From the NCBI RefSeq assembly GCF_014898055.3, contig NW_026555331.1, forward strand, positions 112,527,194 through 112,591,193: DNA of 64,000 nucleotides. The letters are read 5' to 3'. Made by a program: the position numbers and the translations under genes. Shown here in pieces: positions 1-41,439 of this stretch; the stretch's first letter is position 1, and each line of letters opens with the position of its first letter. The DNA is from Talpa occidentalis (Eukaryota > Chordata > Mammalia > Eulipotyphla > Talpidae). Below the pieces are notes generated by a model that was not told the origin of the DNA, searched no databases, and saw nothing but the letters and a program-made list of their open reading frames with translations.

Positions 1-48
1 TAGCACTTTTTAAAAAAACTAACCATCATTTGATAGAAACCAGGAATA

Positions 49-64
49 GGATATATTCATTTTT
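49..64. repeat. Target-site duplication, left copy (pair 1109-1124)
   Basis: GGATATATTCATTTTT occurs at 49-64 and again at 1109-1124, flanking the L1 unit. The left copy runs into the poly(T), so its right edge is ambiguous by a few bases. Confidence 0.75.
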
Positions 65-1108
65 TTTTTTTTTTCCGAATTCAATGCCTTTTATTTTTTT
101 TTTTTAAATGCTTTTTTTCATGACCATAAATAATATATTTGTCAGGAGATTAATAATCATAGATAATAGTTTCTTAACATAAAAATCAGGTATTCCACTG
201 TTGTAATTTTTACCAGAACTAAACATTTCACTCAAACTAAAATGAGATAAGATTCATGGTTATAAAAATAGATCACATTCCCCATAGTGTCTGTGACTTG
301 TTGACTGACAATTTTCTGCATGTGGGGAGAGTGTGGCAGAAATTGATGTATCTGAGGATAAGAAAATCTGCCAAATAAAAAATGTAGGACCAGCCAAATA
401 TTCCCCCGAAAACATACACAAGCACACATACACACATATCAGCTAGTAAAATAGTTTGCAACTTGCATTATTTCCCAATTGTCTAGATATAAGAAGCTAT
501 GGGCAGCTCCAGTCCATGCTCTCTTATCTTTTTTTTTTTTTTTTTTTTTTGATTGTAAACTTTTTTTTTTTTTTTTTTTTTCATTTAAGGTCTTTATTTT
601 GTTTTTTTTTTTTTTAAATATTAAATTTTATTTTTATATTCCCCCATACAATTGCAAACACCCCATTCTGACCCCAATCCTTCCCCTCCCCCCCCACCCC
701 CAAAAAGTGTCTCTGGTTCATAGTTTTTTGTTGATTTTGATTTTCACTTTCTTATATTCATTTTCCTGGTCCCTTATTTAAGTTTTCTAGATTCCTGCTA
801 TGAGTGAGACCATCCGGTATTTTTCTTTTTCTTTTTGGCTTATTTCGCTGAGCATGATCCCTTCCAGTGCCATCCATGTTGCTGCAAATTGCATGTGTTT
901 ATCTTTTTTGAATGCTGAGTAATATTCCATGGTATATATGTACCACATCTTCTTGATCCAGTCATCTATTTTTGGGCATTTGGGTTGTTTCCAAAGCTTA
1001 GCTATTGTAAACAGTGCTGCTATAAACATAGGAGTGCAGGTGCTCTTTGGAATTGATGTTTCTGTGTCCTTTGGGTAAATACCTAGGAGTGGAATTGCTG
1101 GATCATAT
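65..1108 (-). mobile_element. 5'-truncated LINE-1 with apparent 3' transduction
   Basis: On the minus strand 1108 to about 620 is the end of L1 ORF2 (WIKKMWYIYTMEYYSAFKKD...EISQKEKEKYRMVSLI) followed by the 3' UTR with its G-rich tract near 681-702. Poly(A) runs (T on +) lie at about 602-615, 561-581 and 530-550. About 450 bases of non-L1 sequence follow to 75, with AATAAA (minus strand, 90-95) and a final poly(A) at 61-74. The 16-base GGATATATTCATTTTT flanks the whole unit at 49-64 and 1109-1124, and the right copy is followed by AAA, a TTTT/AA endonuclease site. A 3' transduction is inferred from this layout. Confidence 0.8.
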
Positions 1109-1217
1109 GGATATATTCATTTTTAAAGGTTTGTGCACTTGGAAGAACTGTACATCGTTAAATCTATTATCAGTGTTCTTCTTAACTAGCCTGTTGGCAA
1201 TGTTTTGTGTTTTCCAG

Positions 1218-29565
<28,348 letters not shown>

Positions 29566-29940
29566 TGAACTGTGACCATATGAGTTGTTAAATACTTTAT
29601 ATTTCAGTAAAAATATGGCATTTAATCAGAGTGAAAATGGAGCTACCCATTTAACATTTCCTGCCACAATTGAAGATCATTCCACCAAGTTCAGAGTCTT
29701 CAGACTTTATTCTTTAAGAAACAGAAAGAACATCACTAAATGGAGTGAAATAGTGTTTTCTAATTGTGTCATAAAATTTATAGAGTAATTCAAAGTAGAT
29801 TTTGTTAATAAATGTGTAATTTTTGTTTATATTTTCTTATTTGGACAGTAACTGACTGCCTTGCTAAATGACTATAGAAGTAACAAAAAATATTTTATGT
29901 TTGCAGTAAAGTGCCTGTAATAAAACTAAACTTTCATATG
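29566..29940 (+). other. ABCB1: ABCB1 3' UTR
   Basis: AT-rich sequence from the stop codon to just past the AATAAA at 29919-29924. The last 130 bases (TGTGTAATTTTTGTTTATAT, GACTGCCTTGCTAAA, ATAAAACTAAACTTTCAT) closely match the human ABCB1 3' UTR as I remember it. An earlier AATAAA near 29806 could serve as an alternative signal. The exact cleavage site is inferred to lie about 15-20 bases after the distal signal. Confidence 0.85.
29919..29924 (+). promoter_or_regulatory. ABCB1: ABCB1 poly(A) signal AATAAA
   Basis: Canonical AATAAA followed by ACTAAACTTTCAT, the same context as the human gene's terminal signal as I recall it. It sits about 354 bases after the stop. Confidence 0.85.
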
Positions 29941-30339
29941 ACTGAAGTCAACATGTCCAAAATATCTATAGATATAATCTCTCTCAAACGCAATATTGCC
30001 TATAATTTTGGGGGCTTGTTCCAGTTGATTCTGAATTTCCATGTTATGATGACTCTCCAACCACACAGACAGATACAAGATTGTGGGGGTTTGGTTGGGA
30101 CAAAGGATGCACAGTTGTGAAGTGTATACTCTGTCGTACATGAAATACTTTCCATTGTTTTTATAAAGGACTGACTGTTACAGGATGTTAATATATTTCA
30201 CTTTAAAAATGTAATTTTTTTCTGATTTGATAACAAATCATTTTACAATAATTGATCAGTTTCCAAAGTCTATCTATCTGGTTGCAGATGTTTAAAAACT
30301 CATAATTTTAAACATATCATTATGCAAACAATGAAAGAG

Positions 30340-30600
30340 AACATATATCAAATAAAGATTAATTACAAACAACAACTAAAAATTAATATTGAAAGGCACA
30401 ATCTAGGAGCAATATTTGCCATATTATTATAAACAACTGACATCCTTAATACATAAAGAATTTGAAAGAAAAAAATATCATCACCTCCAAGGAAAAAATA
30501 AGCAAAAGATAAGGTCATAAAATTCCTAAAGAAAAAAATATATAAGAGAAAAACTGTATTATCTCAATAATAAAGAATACAAGGTAAAGCCACATACCCC
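30340..30600 (+). repeat. L1M ORF2 fragment
   Basis: AACTGACATCCTTAATACAT, then AATAAGCAAAAGATAAGG and CTCAATAATAAAGAATACAA, follow the L1M ORF2 order. Confidence 0.6.
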
Positions 30601-31799
30601 TGAGAAGTGATGGTCACATCATGGTGCAATTAAGGTGTCACTTATTTTTGTCTTTCTCCTCAATAAACAATAACTTTTGTCCATAAACAAAAGTACCTTT
30701 GTGGGAGCTGTGGAATCTGGCACCATACACCAAAGAAGTTGAGAAGAGTTTCATCCACTCCTGAGTTGATAGACAGACTTTGGTACTGACTGCAGACCCT
30801 GTAGTAGTCCGTGAATAAGCTTTTGTCTCTTAGCTTTGATCCAGGAGCCCCTGGAAGACCCTGTCTTAGTCACCCATGAACAAGAGAGTCTTTATGGAAG
30901 TCTAAATTTTCACGGAAGTTGCAGGTTACTATTGAAGGGGTAAAAATGTGAGTATGAATGCACTGACAAGAACAAGAAAACCAGTTTGACTTTACTCATA
31001 CCACCCTTCTCCCAATACTCACATCAGTGCAGAGACATTTCAGCCATGAGTTCTCTTGCAAGAGAAAAATGAGTGCATATGAGTGAATACCTGATTTCTT
31101 TAGCTGTATGGAAAATTGCCAGAAAGGCTCATTTCTGTCTCACCCCATCCAGAGTACTAAATTATGCTCTAAGTGACACTGTGTGGGTGAGAGTTAACTG
31201 GGAGAGTGATACATAGGACTCTCAGAAGGCATTCAAGGAATGTGGAGCCTCCTAACTGTGTTGTGGACTTTATCAAGAAATCCCTCTTCCAAGAGCTTCT
31301 GGAAATGCCTTGCCTATATATGCATCCCATTTGCCACCAGCACCCCCATTGCCTCACCCATACACATACACTGTCACCCTGTGGCCAGTTCTCTGTGCAT
31401 ACTACTAATGAAAGTGGTAAGAGTAAGATTTCACAGACAGCAAGTGAGCATACACAGAAGACTGGCCTGAAACTGTGGGTCAGAGAGAGACCACATACCT
31501 GAGCTTTAGTGCCACCTTTAGAAAATCTAAAAGGAGGTAATTAGTTCATGATCTGGTGCATTATGGGGTCAGGAGAAGACATATAAGCTTAAGAATTCTG
31601 CCACAAGAGGGAGTAAAAAGCATGGATCAGTTGTATCCAAATATCTGAATGACTCCAAATCACTGGCAGGACTGATAGGTGATATTTCTCTTCAGAAGTC
31701 AGTTAATAAAGACAGAAGATGAATGGTACCTCAGTGGGAACATGGCAGTGCAAAACTGCAAGGAACATAAAAAATCAAGGAAACCATGCCACCAAAGCA

Positions 31800-32916
31800 T
31801 CATAATAATTTTCCACCAATTTACTCCCAAAGCCCAAAATAGATTATTTTAAGGAAATTAATGAGCTGTAGTATAACAATTGATTAAACAAAATCAGGAA
31901 ATGAATACACCAGCAAAATGAGATTAACAAAGACGTAGAAAATACAAAAAAAAAATTTTGGAGCAGAATGAATAAAGTGAAAAAGTAACAAAAAGCATCA
32001 ATAACAGAAGAGATCCATCAGAAGAAAGAATCTGAGAGAGGAGGTATGAAATTATCCAGTTAGAGGAGAAAAAGTAAAAAGAATGGAAAAGAGTAAAGAG
32101 AAGCTGCATGATGTGTGGAATACCACCAAAAGAACTGACATATCTTACTGGGTTTCTGGAAGAAGAGAAGGTGGTGGCAGGATCTGATTAAAAGAAATAA
32201 TGACTGAGAACTCAAACTGATGAGGTATAATAATTATGTTAACAAAATTCATAGATCACCACACAAAAATCAGTATTCTCTCCATGACACATTACAATAA
32301 AACTGTCAATAATTAAAGACAACAAATATTGAAAGTAGCAAGGGTGTGGGGCAAAAGCTTGTGTCTTACAAGAAACCCCCATAAGGCCATCAACAGATAT
32401 CTCAGCAAAAACAGGAGAGTGTGGGATGGTATCTCCAAAATGCTTACAAAATAAAGTATCCTGCAATCCAGGAATAATCTGTCCAGCAAAACTGGACAGA
32501 AATAAAAGAGAAAAACTTCCAAACCAATGAGAGCTCAGGGAATTCATCCACATTAGACCTACCTTGTAAGAAATACTAAAATAAGTTCTTCAAACTGAAA
32601 TGAAAGGATGAAATGAAAGGATGTATATATAAAAATATATACCAAAACCTATGAGAAATAGCAATAGCAGTTCTTTAGAGTGAAGTTAATAGGTAAATGC
32701 CTATGTTAAGAAACAAGTAAGATCTTAAACAGCCTAACTTTCTGACTGAAGGAAATGCAAAAAAACAAACTAAGCCTAAAGTTAGCAGCAGGAAAGAAAT
32801 AACAAAAACTAGAGTGGAAATAGAGATCATAAAAACAATAAAAAAGATCAACAAAACTAAGGTAACAACTGACAAAAAATTAGCTAGACCAAAACACACA
32901 CACACACACACACACA

Positions 32917-32959
<43 letters not shown>

Positions 32960-33885
32960 CTTGAATAATTGAAATCAGGAATGAAAGCTGAATGAAACAC
33001 AACTGATACCACAGAAATACGAAGGCTCATAACAGACTGATATAAACAATTATACACCAACAAAATGGAAATTTCAGGAGTATACAGATTTCTAGAAACA
33101 TGTCCTTCCCATATATAGTAAGGAAAAAAGAAAAGTCTCAATAGATGAATAACACGTAAGGAGCCTGAATCAGTAATCAAAAACCTCTCAAAAAGAAAAG
33201 CCCAGGACCAGATAGTTTCACTGGTGAATTCTACCAGCTATTTAAAAAACAAGAATCTTTTTCAAACTCTTCCCCAAAAAGTAGATGATGGAACATTTCC
33301 AAACTCATTTTATGTGGCCAGCATTGCCTTGATACCAAAGGCAGAAAAATATACGATAAAGAAACAAAAATACAGGCCAGTAAGCCTGATGAATATAGAT
33401 GCAAATGTTCCTGACAAAATACTAGCAGAACTTAACAGCACATGAGCACTGTACACCATGACCAGGAGGGATTTATCCCTGTGATAAAAGGGCAGTTCAA
33501 CACATGCAAATTAATAAATGTGACACACAATATTAATAGAATTAAAAATCACAATGTCATTTCAATAGATGCAGAAAAAGTAGTTGACAAAATACAACAT
33601 CTTTTCATGATAAAATTCAACCAAATGAGCATAGAGAAAATAGAGTTCATATATGACAAGCCTACAAGTAACATCATAATGATGAAAGATTGAGAATTTT
33701 GCTCTAAGGATCAGAAACAAGGCAAGGGTGCCCACCCTTACCCCTCCTATTCAGCATAGCACTGGAAAGTCCTAATCAGAGAAATGTGGCAAGAAAAAGA
33801 AATAAAGAGCATCCAAGTCAGAAAGAAGCAAACTTATCTTTGTAGACAGAATCATACAGAGAAGATTCTAAAGACTCCACCAAAA
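31800..33885 (+). repeat. Ancient L1M (ORF1 and ORF2 RT region), degraded
   Basis: The + strand encodes broken ORF2 reverse-transcriptase pieces: VASIALIPKAEKYTIKKQKY and RPVSLMNIDANVPDKILAE, then [13 protein letters not shown] and [18 protein letters not shown], in two frames with stops. Upstream (about 32300-32600) the AAAACTGGACAGAAATAAAA and GAATTCATCCACATTAGACC stretches fit the L1M ORF1 end. A (CA)n(CT)n array sits at 32896-32954. Confidence 0.8.
32896..32954. repeat. (CA)n(CT)n compound microsatellite
   Basis: A CA run followed directly by a CT run, about 59 bases in total, inside old L1 sequence. Confidence 0.95.
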
Positions 33886-34255
33886 ATTTTATCTTTGTAT
33901 GACTTATTTCACTTACAATAAAGCTCTGCAGGTAAATGTATGTTGTCACAGGTGGCAGGATTGCCTTCTTTTTATGACTGAATAGTATTACATTGTGTGT
34001 TTGTGTTTGTGTTTGTGTGTGTGTGTGTTGTATACACTAAATATATACCTATATCTATCACATTTCTTCATTCATCCATTAATGAACATTTAAGTTGTGT
34101 TCATAGTCTGGTTAATGTGAATAATGCTCTGATAAACATGGGATTGCTGTGTTCATTTCCTTCTGATATATACCACATGTGAGATTGCTGGGTATATGGT
34201 AGCTATGGTTTCAATTTTTTGAGGAACCTCAATATTGTTAAGATATCAAATTTTT
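33886..34255 (-). repeat. L1 3' ORF2 fragment, inverted relative to its neighbour
   Basis: The + strand TGACTTATTTCACTTACAAT, CTTTTTATGACTGAATAGTA and GAATAATGCTCTGATAAACA are the reverse complement of the L1 ORF2 C-terminal region. A (GT)n run sits at 33993-34028. Confidence 0.75.
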
Positions 34256-34834
34256 GATAATTTGTTTCAGCTGACTTGGGAAACTTGATAAAATCCTCAA
34301 AACATGGAAACTAAAATCAAATGCTTTTACTTAAAAAAAAAAATAGAGGCTCTAAGTTGGGCCAGTGAAAACAGAGAACAGGTAGCTTTAAGAAACATCA
34401 ATAATCTAGATGTGAATGATACACGATGAGAAAAAAATTGCTAAGGTAAGTTTGTGACATTGTTGAAGATGAGGTACTCTTTCAGGTAGAAGATGAGTTA
34501 TTCATATAACTTGAAGATGACAGAGTAGAAGACATTTGGAAGTGTGACCTTCAGAGTACTGACTAAACACATCTGGGTCCCAGGATGTGCTGATCACTTG
34601 AGTTCAACTCTTTTATTCTCTTAGTTCCATGCTAAGATTATCTAGCTATATTCAATTGTAAACAAAGATGGGCCTTCTATTTGATTCACCAGAATCAACT
34701 TCTGGATTTGGACCAAAGTATGCTTCATTCTGTTTCCTGACAAACAAAGCAGCTATTTTTTCCCAGGTTTCAATAATAAGATGTCTTTTTGACTTTTTTT
34801 TCTTTTATGTCTCTATTTAAGATACCTGCTCCCA

Positions 34835-34935
34835 ATTTGTGAACCCCCTGAGAAAAAGGACTGTGTCTTTGTATCACTTTGTTCTTGTGTTTAGCAAAGT
34901 CCTTGGCATATAATAGAAGTTAAGTACTCTTTTGC
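34835..34935 (+). repeat. L2 3' end
   Basis: AAAAGGACTGTGTCTTTGTA and AAAGTCCTTGGCATATAATA match the L2 tail order. Confidence 0.6.
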
Positions 34936-35329
34936 CAACTTTTGTTTGTTTTTTTTTTTAATCTCATATGCATCTTCCTCTGGGTCAGTTTTGTTTTATC
35001 ACAAATTAGCATCTGGAAAGTCCTTTGTTAATAGAGGATCTATTCAAAAATAGGAAGAGAAGTCCATCAGTACTAAAGAGACCTGTGACCCAGGCTTGCT
35101 CATTCTACAGGAAAAAAAAAAAGGAAATCCTATGGATGTCGTGTCCATAATTTTGTAAAAGAAAGCAAATTCTAATTTTTAAGAAACTGGAATTGGTGAA
35201 TGATAGTATTGTACTATGTCAATGTCCTAGGTTTGATTTTGTACTATAATTACTAATGTTTTCACTGAAGGGAACTGGATAAAGGCTACTACACATGTCA
35301 CTACAACTCTTGCAACTTCCTGCGAATTT

Positions 35330-35545
35330 ATGCAGTCACGTATAGCTTAATGATGGGGATGTGTTCTGAGCAATACATCATCAGGTGATTTTTAGCATTT
35401 TATAAACATGATAAAGTATATTTACATAAATCTGGATGGTGTAACCTATACACTCCTAACCTATACATTCCTAGTATTGCCTTTTGGGACCACAGTGGTA
35501 TTGGTCATTGACCAAAGTGTCACTAAGTGACACATAACTACTTAT
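35330..35545. mobile_element. Tigger/pogo-type non-autonomous DNA transposon, degraded
   Basis: Begins CAGTCACGTATAGCTTAATG and ends AAGTGACACATAACTA; the ends are imperfect inverted repeats. The interior GGGATGTGTTCTGAGCAATA and GGGACCACAGTGGTATTGG match a widespread mammalian DNA-transposon consensus, whose name I am not sure of. No transposase. Confidence 0.65.
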
Positions 35546-36719
35546 TTCACAAAAGCTAAGGAAAAAATAGAACAAGATGGTTACACATGGTTACACTTTA
35601 CTTAAAGATGTGTTATTATTGATTGATAATAATTTGGGTTAAAATCTGAAAAAAATGAGGTATTAGACAGGAAAAGGTATGTGTGGGGGGCACAATCATA
35701 GGGAAGAAAGTAGAGGAAATACCTTCTTCAAAGAACATTTGAAGTACAAAAAGAAGGACATTGTGGTTGGAGCTTGCTGAGCAAGGCAGGAAGTAACATA
35801 AGGAACTCTGATGGGGTAAGCAGAGATGTCTACTTTCTTCTGGTTGATCTGTCTGGCAAAATGAACTATGGGAATATTTTAAGATGAAGAACAGATCCTG
35901 AACTATGGTGACCCCATGCTTTCTCAAAACCTACCCACCAAGCTATGAGAAGCCCAAAACATATGGGGAAGTCATATGACTTGACTCAGCTGAGCTCCCA
36001 GTCCTTCAATCAGCATTTTTAAATGTCAATTTTGTAAGTGGGTATCTCAAACACCCAAGCCAATCAAGTCTTCACATGACTGCAGTCCCAGCCAGCATCT
36101 GACTGCACCCTCTTGAGATGAGAACACCCAACTGAGCCCATTTAATCGCAAAACGGTACGTTATTGTCAAAACTATCACCATGAGCTAATTACAAACTAG
36201 AACAAGTACTGACACTTCCAGTGGCAAAACCCATAAAGGACTTTCACTTACTATAACACTCTTCATCTTCAAAAAATCCCCACAGGCTAAACTTTCATGA
36301 ATAACTGGTTCATCATTTGTAGTCCAAAACTTCTATCAATAGCTTGCACATTAAGAGTTCTCAAATATTTTTTAAATGAAAAACTAATTGTCTCTCTTTA
36401 AAAATATTAAACAAAAGGTTTTCAGGAAGTGCCTTCATAGCTGTTCATAGCTGTAGTCCTTTGTCCCACTTGGAACTTCTAACAGCAAGGTGAAAGACCT
36501 CTGGATTCTGGAGTTATCATAATAGCAAAGGAATGCTTACAGATATGTGCAAGAGGCAAAGATACATGATGAAATTGTTTTACCTGGACTCTTTCAAAAG
36601 AACCAATATGGTTCATGAGGGAAAGTGACCTTTGAATAGAAAACAAAACATTTTTACTTTCCCCACTAAGCAGTTAAATTTAAATGTTTTTCCTCTTACT
36701 GAATGTTACTTTGTGTATG

Positions 36720-36920
36720 GAGGAAGCACCTAGGCTCTCTAGTCAGAAAAACCTGGGTTTCCATTTTGGCTACTGATCTGTTAACATGTATGATTCTTCA
36801 GCAAATTATTTTCTCTAAGCCTTTATTTCCTCATTAGCAATTAAGGGATCTCAATAGGTACGGGATTACTTGAGCACTAAATATTATATAGGTCAAAACT
36901 CAATACATAGAATATAAGCC
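36720..36920 (+). repeat. MIR
   Basis: AGCAAATTATTTTCTCTAAG, CTTTATTTCCTCATTAGC and the downstream spacing match a MIR. Confidence 0.6.
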
Positions 36921-37410
36921 AAAAAAAATGGTTGTTGCCTTTACTTCATATTTTTCTTACTCTTCAAGGTACCAATTCTTTTACATGAAAAAGAATTTTA
37001 GTTTTATATTCATTTAACTATTTTATTAAGTGCTTACTGGACTAGACTTTGGGAACACATTAAGACAAGGAGGTCACAGTTTAAAGAACAGGAAACAAGT
37101 TTAATAATATATATTGGTATCATGATGCAAGACTCTTGGGGACCCAAGAAGAGAGAGGATCATTTCTGGAAGTAGTTTGAGGAATAAAAAATTTTCCTGG
37201 ACAGGAGTGTATCCACTGGTCAGAAAGACAGTAGAGAATGGGTATGGATATGGAGAGCAGTAAGAATGGCCTAGAAGGCTAGAACGGGATAGAGTCAGGT
37301 TGATCAATTTCAGGTGTTGAGCACCTGGACAGGCAGTGGTCACTGCCACAGGAAGTGAGGTGGGACCTGATTCTGAAGGGCCTACTGTTCCAGAATATAT
37401 TATTTTTTTA

Positions 37411-37593
37411 AAAAGATTTATTTATGTATACAAGAGCTGGGGTATAAGCCAGAGGTGGGGGTATGTGTGTGAGAGGATTCACCAGAGACAGAGTGGGGAG
37501 CAGAACAGGTGGACTGACTGAAATGCATTGCTGAGGAGAGCTGCAGGTGAGACAAGAGAGGTCTGCGCCATGTGGGTCAGCTCCCTGGCTGTG
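37411..37593 (-). mobile_element. tRNA-derived SINE, old subfamily, 5'-truncated
   Basis: The + strand AAAGATTTATTTATGTATAC, CAGAGGTGG and TCACCAGAGACAGAGTGGGG are the 3' part of the old form. The tRNA-like head is missing. Confidence 0.88.
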
Positions 37594-38869
37594 AAATTTT
37601 ATAAGATAAAGTTTCATCACATTTAAGTTTTTAAGATTTTCATTATAAAGATGAAAATATCACCCTTTTACAAATTCCACATTTTAGAAACCTATTTTCA
37701 ACTACTGAACATGTGGGCAATCTACAAGAGAGCTGCCCTGGCTGTAGTATTTCAACCACAACCGTCAGGGGCTACATTATCCTGGCCCCTTAGGCTGGGG
37801 CAGGGGGAGGAGAAGAAGGCAGGTAAAGAAGGATTTTTTTCTTTTTCAGTCAAGAGAAAGAGAAAACTAAACAGGATTATCATATAATAACTAATATTTT
37901 ATCTCTAGTGAAACCACTTTGAAGTTGAGACCTCTCTATTCTATGAGAATTTGGGTACGACTTTTTTTTCATTTCCAAAAGTATTCATTGTCCCTCTTCA
38001 ATCCTCTCAATTCTCTCCTATGCAAAACATGTCTATCTGTGTGGGCAATGACCCATTCCTCGCGATCTTTAAAATTTAAATAAATGACTCATGAAGGATT
38101 TATCCATGGATTTTTTATGTTGCTTTGAAAACATGCAGTTTTGGTCAAGCTATAGTGAGACTAGATTATTTGAAAAACCCTATCACCACAATATTAATTA
38201 GACTTAAAATTGGTATAAAATTCTTTGAGGTCTGGGAGCTCAGGTCTGGAATATATGCATGTAGACAAAGACTGGAGAGAAATATGCCAAACTGACATGG
38301 TTGTATTAAAGGGAAAAAAATAATTTAAGAATTTCTTCTATGAAAACAAAAAATGTAAGGGTATTTTAGAATGTTGAAGGCTAAATACAAAATAGTGGAT
38401 GTTTCATAAAACTTAGCATGCATAAATTATTCTTTTGCATATTTTAATTCTGAAAGTAAAATTTTTGAGTAGCTTAATTTTTGATTATGGGCACTAGTGG
38501 TTATTAATACAGAAATTAATGTTCAAGTACATTTTTAATTCTTAAAACTTGCATTTACATCAGAAATTTTCCTTTAGCCAACAGAATTATATATTAGCAT
38601 CGTATATCAAGGCCAATTTTATAATTTATACAAGCATGTATAAGTTATCTATGCAAATGATCTGTACCAACTCCCATATATTTTCTATACATCTCTATGT
38701 TTCACATTGTATTTTAATTACTTGCTTTTCTCTTTGTATATAGCTATTTTACGTACCTGAATGTTAGATCTCTATCTTAGTATCTTACGTCTTCACTGTG
38801 CTTAATGCAGTGTGTGGACATAGTAGGTGCTGTCTTCAAAAGTATTGCATAAATTGTGATTGAAGTGCT

Positions 38870-38990
38870 AGTTAATGAAATAAGAAAATGGGAACAAAAG
38901 TTAACAGACTTGGAAGGAAAAATCAAAATGTCTTTGTTTACAGATGACATGAAGGTCTATATATGTTTGAAATATTCTAAAATAAAGTGT
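38870..38990 (+). repeat. L1M ORF2 fragment
   Basis: AATGTCTTTGTTTACAGATG, then ACATGAAGGTCTATATA, matches the L1 RT catalytic FADDM region. Confidence 0.65.
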
Positions 38991-40550
38991 TAAATGTCAT
39001 TCTTAAAGGGGTGGGATCTATGGTATAAACATACAAAGAGAAAAACTGGCAGCAACCAGAGGCATGGGTAGCTTATTTAGAGCAACAGATGGGAAGGTAG
39101 AGGGTTGCTCCAGATGCTGATAAGTGGCCAATGTCATTGCAGGAGATTATGGCAGTTCAAAACACTTTGATTTAATCAGTGAAATAAGCACAGTATGTGG
39201 CAGAATGTGGAGCTAGGGAGAGAAAACTGTAAGTCTGGGTAAAAAGAAAGTATGAAATAATTATGTGGGAATGTGAAAGAGTAAATAGAATGAAAAATGG
39301 CATGATTATTAGACAGAAAATAGTGATACATCAGTGAGTGAGTCTCATGGTGTAACCAGTCATGTGGTTTTGTATTTTATTTTTCTTCTATCATGTTCCA
39401 CTACGTGGTGGAGTCTTGCAGTAGTAGGGTAACTTAAATTAGCTAGTGCTGTAGTTTTACTAGTCGAGTCTGATAAAGGTAAAGGTAGGGCAAGGGCTTG
39501 CAGATGTTTGAGAGATGGCTCATGACAGAATAGAATATATTAAGGGAGTGTGGAAGAGTAAAAACTCTGTAAGTCCAATGGATTAAAGGATGACTGTGTT
39601 TAGTCATCTAGTATATTTGACTCATCTCCGTCCCCACTTTTCTGTCCTAGTTAACCTGGTGTCTAAGAACAAGGCTTGGAATAGAATTCTATTACACTTT
39701 AATTTTGTTTATCCCTGTCCAAAACACATTGCCTTAACTCATAATGAAAGTCTCATATTTGGAAGACCAGATCCCCAAATTTTTCAAAATATAGGGGAAA
39801 TAAATTTTCAAGGAAAAAAATAGCTGAGAAAATTCATCACCAACAAAAGGAAATACAAAAGAATTTTCTTCAGGTAGAAGGAAGATACAAGATAGATAGC
39901 GACTCTTGAGATGTAGGAAGTAATAAAGAGCAAGAAAAGGATAAATATACAAATAGAACTGAATGAATATTTACACTGTAAAGTAATAACATCCCCATAG
40001 GGGTCATAAAAAATAAAATTAAAGCACATAACAACATCAGTGTATCAGTCAAAGGTGGGTTAACAAGGTTTGAGAGTTCTAAAATCCTTGCATTGTCCTG
40101 GAGGAGGTATCAATGATTACTGAAAGACACATGACATAATCTGTAGGTAGGAGTGAACTATAACCACACATAATAAAAGAATGTATATGTATGAAGTTAA
40201 TAGGAAGAAACTAAATAATAAAAAATATTCAACTCAATAAATATCTCAATATTCTACCATAAAGAGAAAGTTAAGATATCTAATAGCCTGAGCATCATCG
40301 AGAAATCCAGTTTATCATAGTGGCTTAAACATCACTTTTGAATCAATGACAAAATGGATGTATGCATTAGGTAGGGTTATTTCATTGTTATCCAGTCTGG
40401 GAAAAAAGAAAGTATGTCATAAATCTGGGAATTGCTAGAATATAGATATAAATGCAGTCATTCAGGCATAGCTCCCCGCTCTCCACACTCACCTGACTGA
40501 GGTTTTCAATTCTGCCCTCAGAAAAAAATAAAACAATGAGCACTTTTTTT

Positions 40551-40822
40551 TCCCAAAGATTTATTCATTTATTTATACAAACACTGGGTATAGTCAGAAG
40601 CACTGGAGGGTGAGAGAATTCACCAGAGACAGAGCGGGGAGCAGAGCAGGCAGAAGGACCGAAGTACACTGCTGAGGGGAGCAGCGGGCGGCAGGAGAGG
40701 TCTGCGCGCCATGCGGGACCCTCCTCCGGTGGCCGGGGAGCAGCCGGGTATCGAACGGGCGCTGCAGAGGCTGAGGGCAGCTTCGCCACCCAGCGCTCAA
40801 CCGCTGCGCCACCGGAGAGACC
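40551..40822 (-). mobile_element. tRNA-derived SINE, young subfamily, intact TSD
   Basis: ACAATGAGCA(C/T)TT at about 40533-40544 and 40825-40836. The minus strand carries a full CpG-rich body with A and B boxes. Confidence 0.92.
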
Positions 40823-41439
40823 CGACAATGAGCATTTCTTATGGGGACAACCGTTTTACGTTGACTCAGACATGCAGGCAAACCTTTCATTCCTGGGTGC
40901 TTTTTTTGTCTGTTTTTCAGTTCTGAATCCTCGCATTTCTTCAAAGATCTGGCTTTTTACTTCCCCCAAGATTTCTGTTATAGAGACTGAAGAAGCCATC
41001 ATCCTCCTATAGGCTACTGAGTCTTAATATACCCTCCAGTCACCACCAAGCCTTCTTCTAAATGAAACAATTCCTGTTGCTTTAGTTCCACAGGTTCTTA
41101 AAATAGTGATCTGACCATCTGTTAGAATCGTCGAATTTTGATTGAAGAAGAGAAACCTCTTGGTTATAGTAGACTGGATAAAGGGAAAAAACATCTTAAG
41201 GAAAGATATGTAATGAAATTAATTTCTACCTTTTAATTCCAGAATATGAGTTGATTTCAGTCAACCCCTAGCAAACTCTTCTTAGCTCAGGGTAAAGGGC
41301 AGACCAGAATGAAGGTAAGTGGTACATTTAAAGGGAGTGCTAGAGCTATTCCAGTCTTTCCTCTTCAGCCTCTTCTGGTATCTTTACTATAATTCTAGAT
41401 ATCATTTAAATACGTGGCTGGCTCCTGTGTGTCAGGCAA

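Larger units (their letters stand above)
1..1217 (+). other. ABCB1: ABCB1 intron 16, 3' end
   Basis: Apart from the L1 insertion (65-1108) only 1-48 and 1125-1217 look like original intron. The branch and pyrimidine tract for exon 17 must lie in the last 93 bases. Confidence 0.8.

Noticed and set aside
32896..32954. CRISPR-like or satellite array
   Set aside because: A simple CA/CT dinucleotide run without spacers. No CRISPR is expected in a mammalian genome.
33224..33693. Open frames resembling reverse transcriptase
   Set aside because: They are decayed L1 ORF2 fragments broken by stops and frameshifts, not a functional gene.
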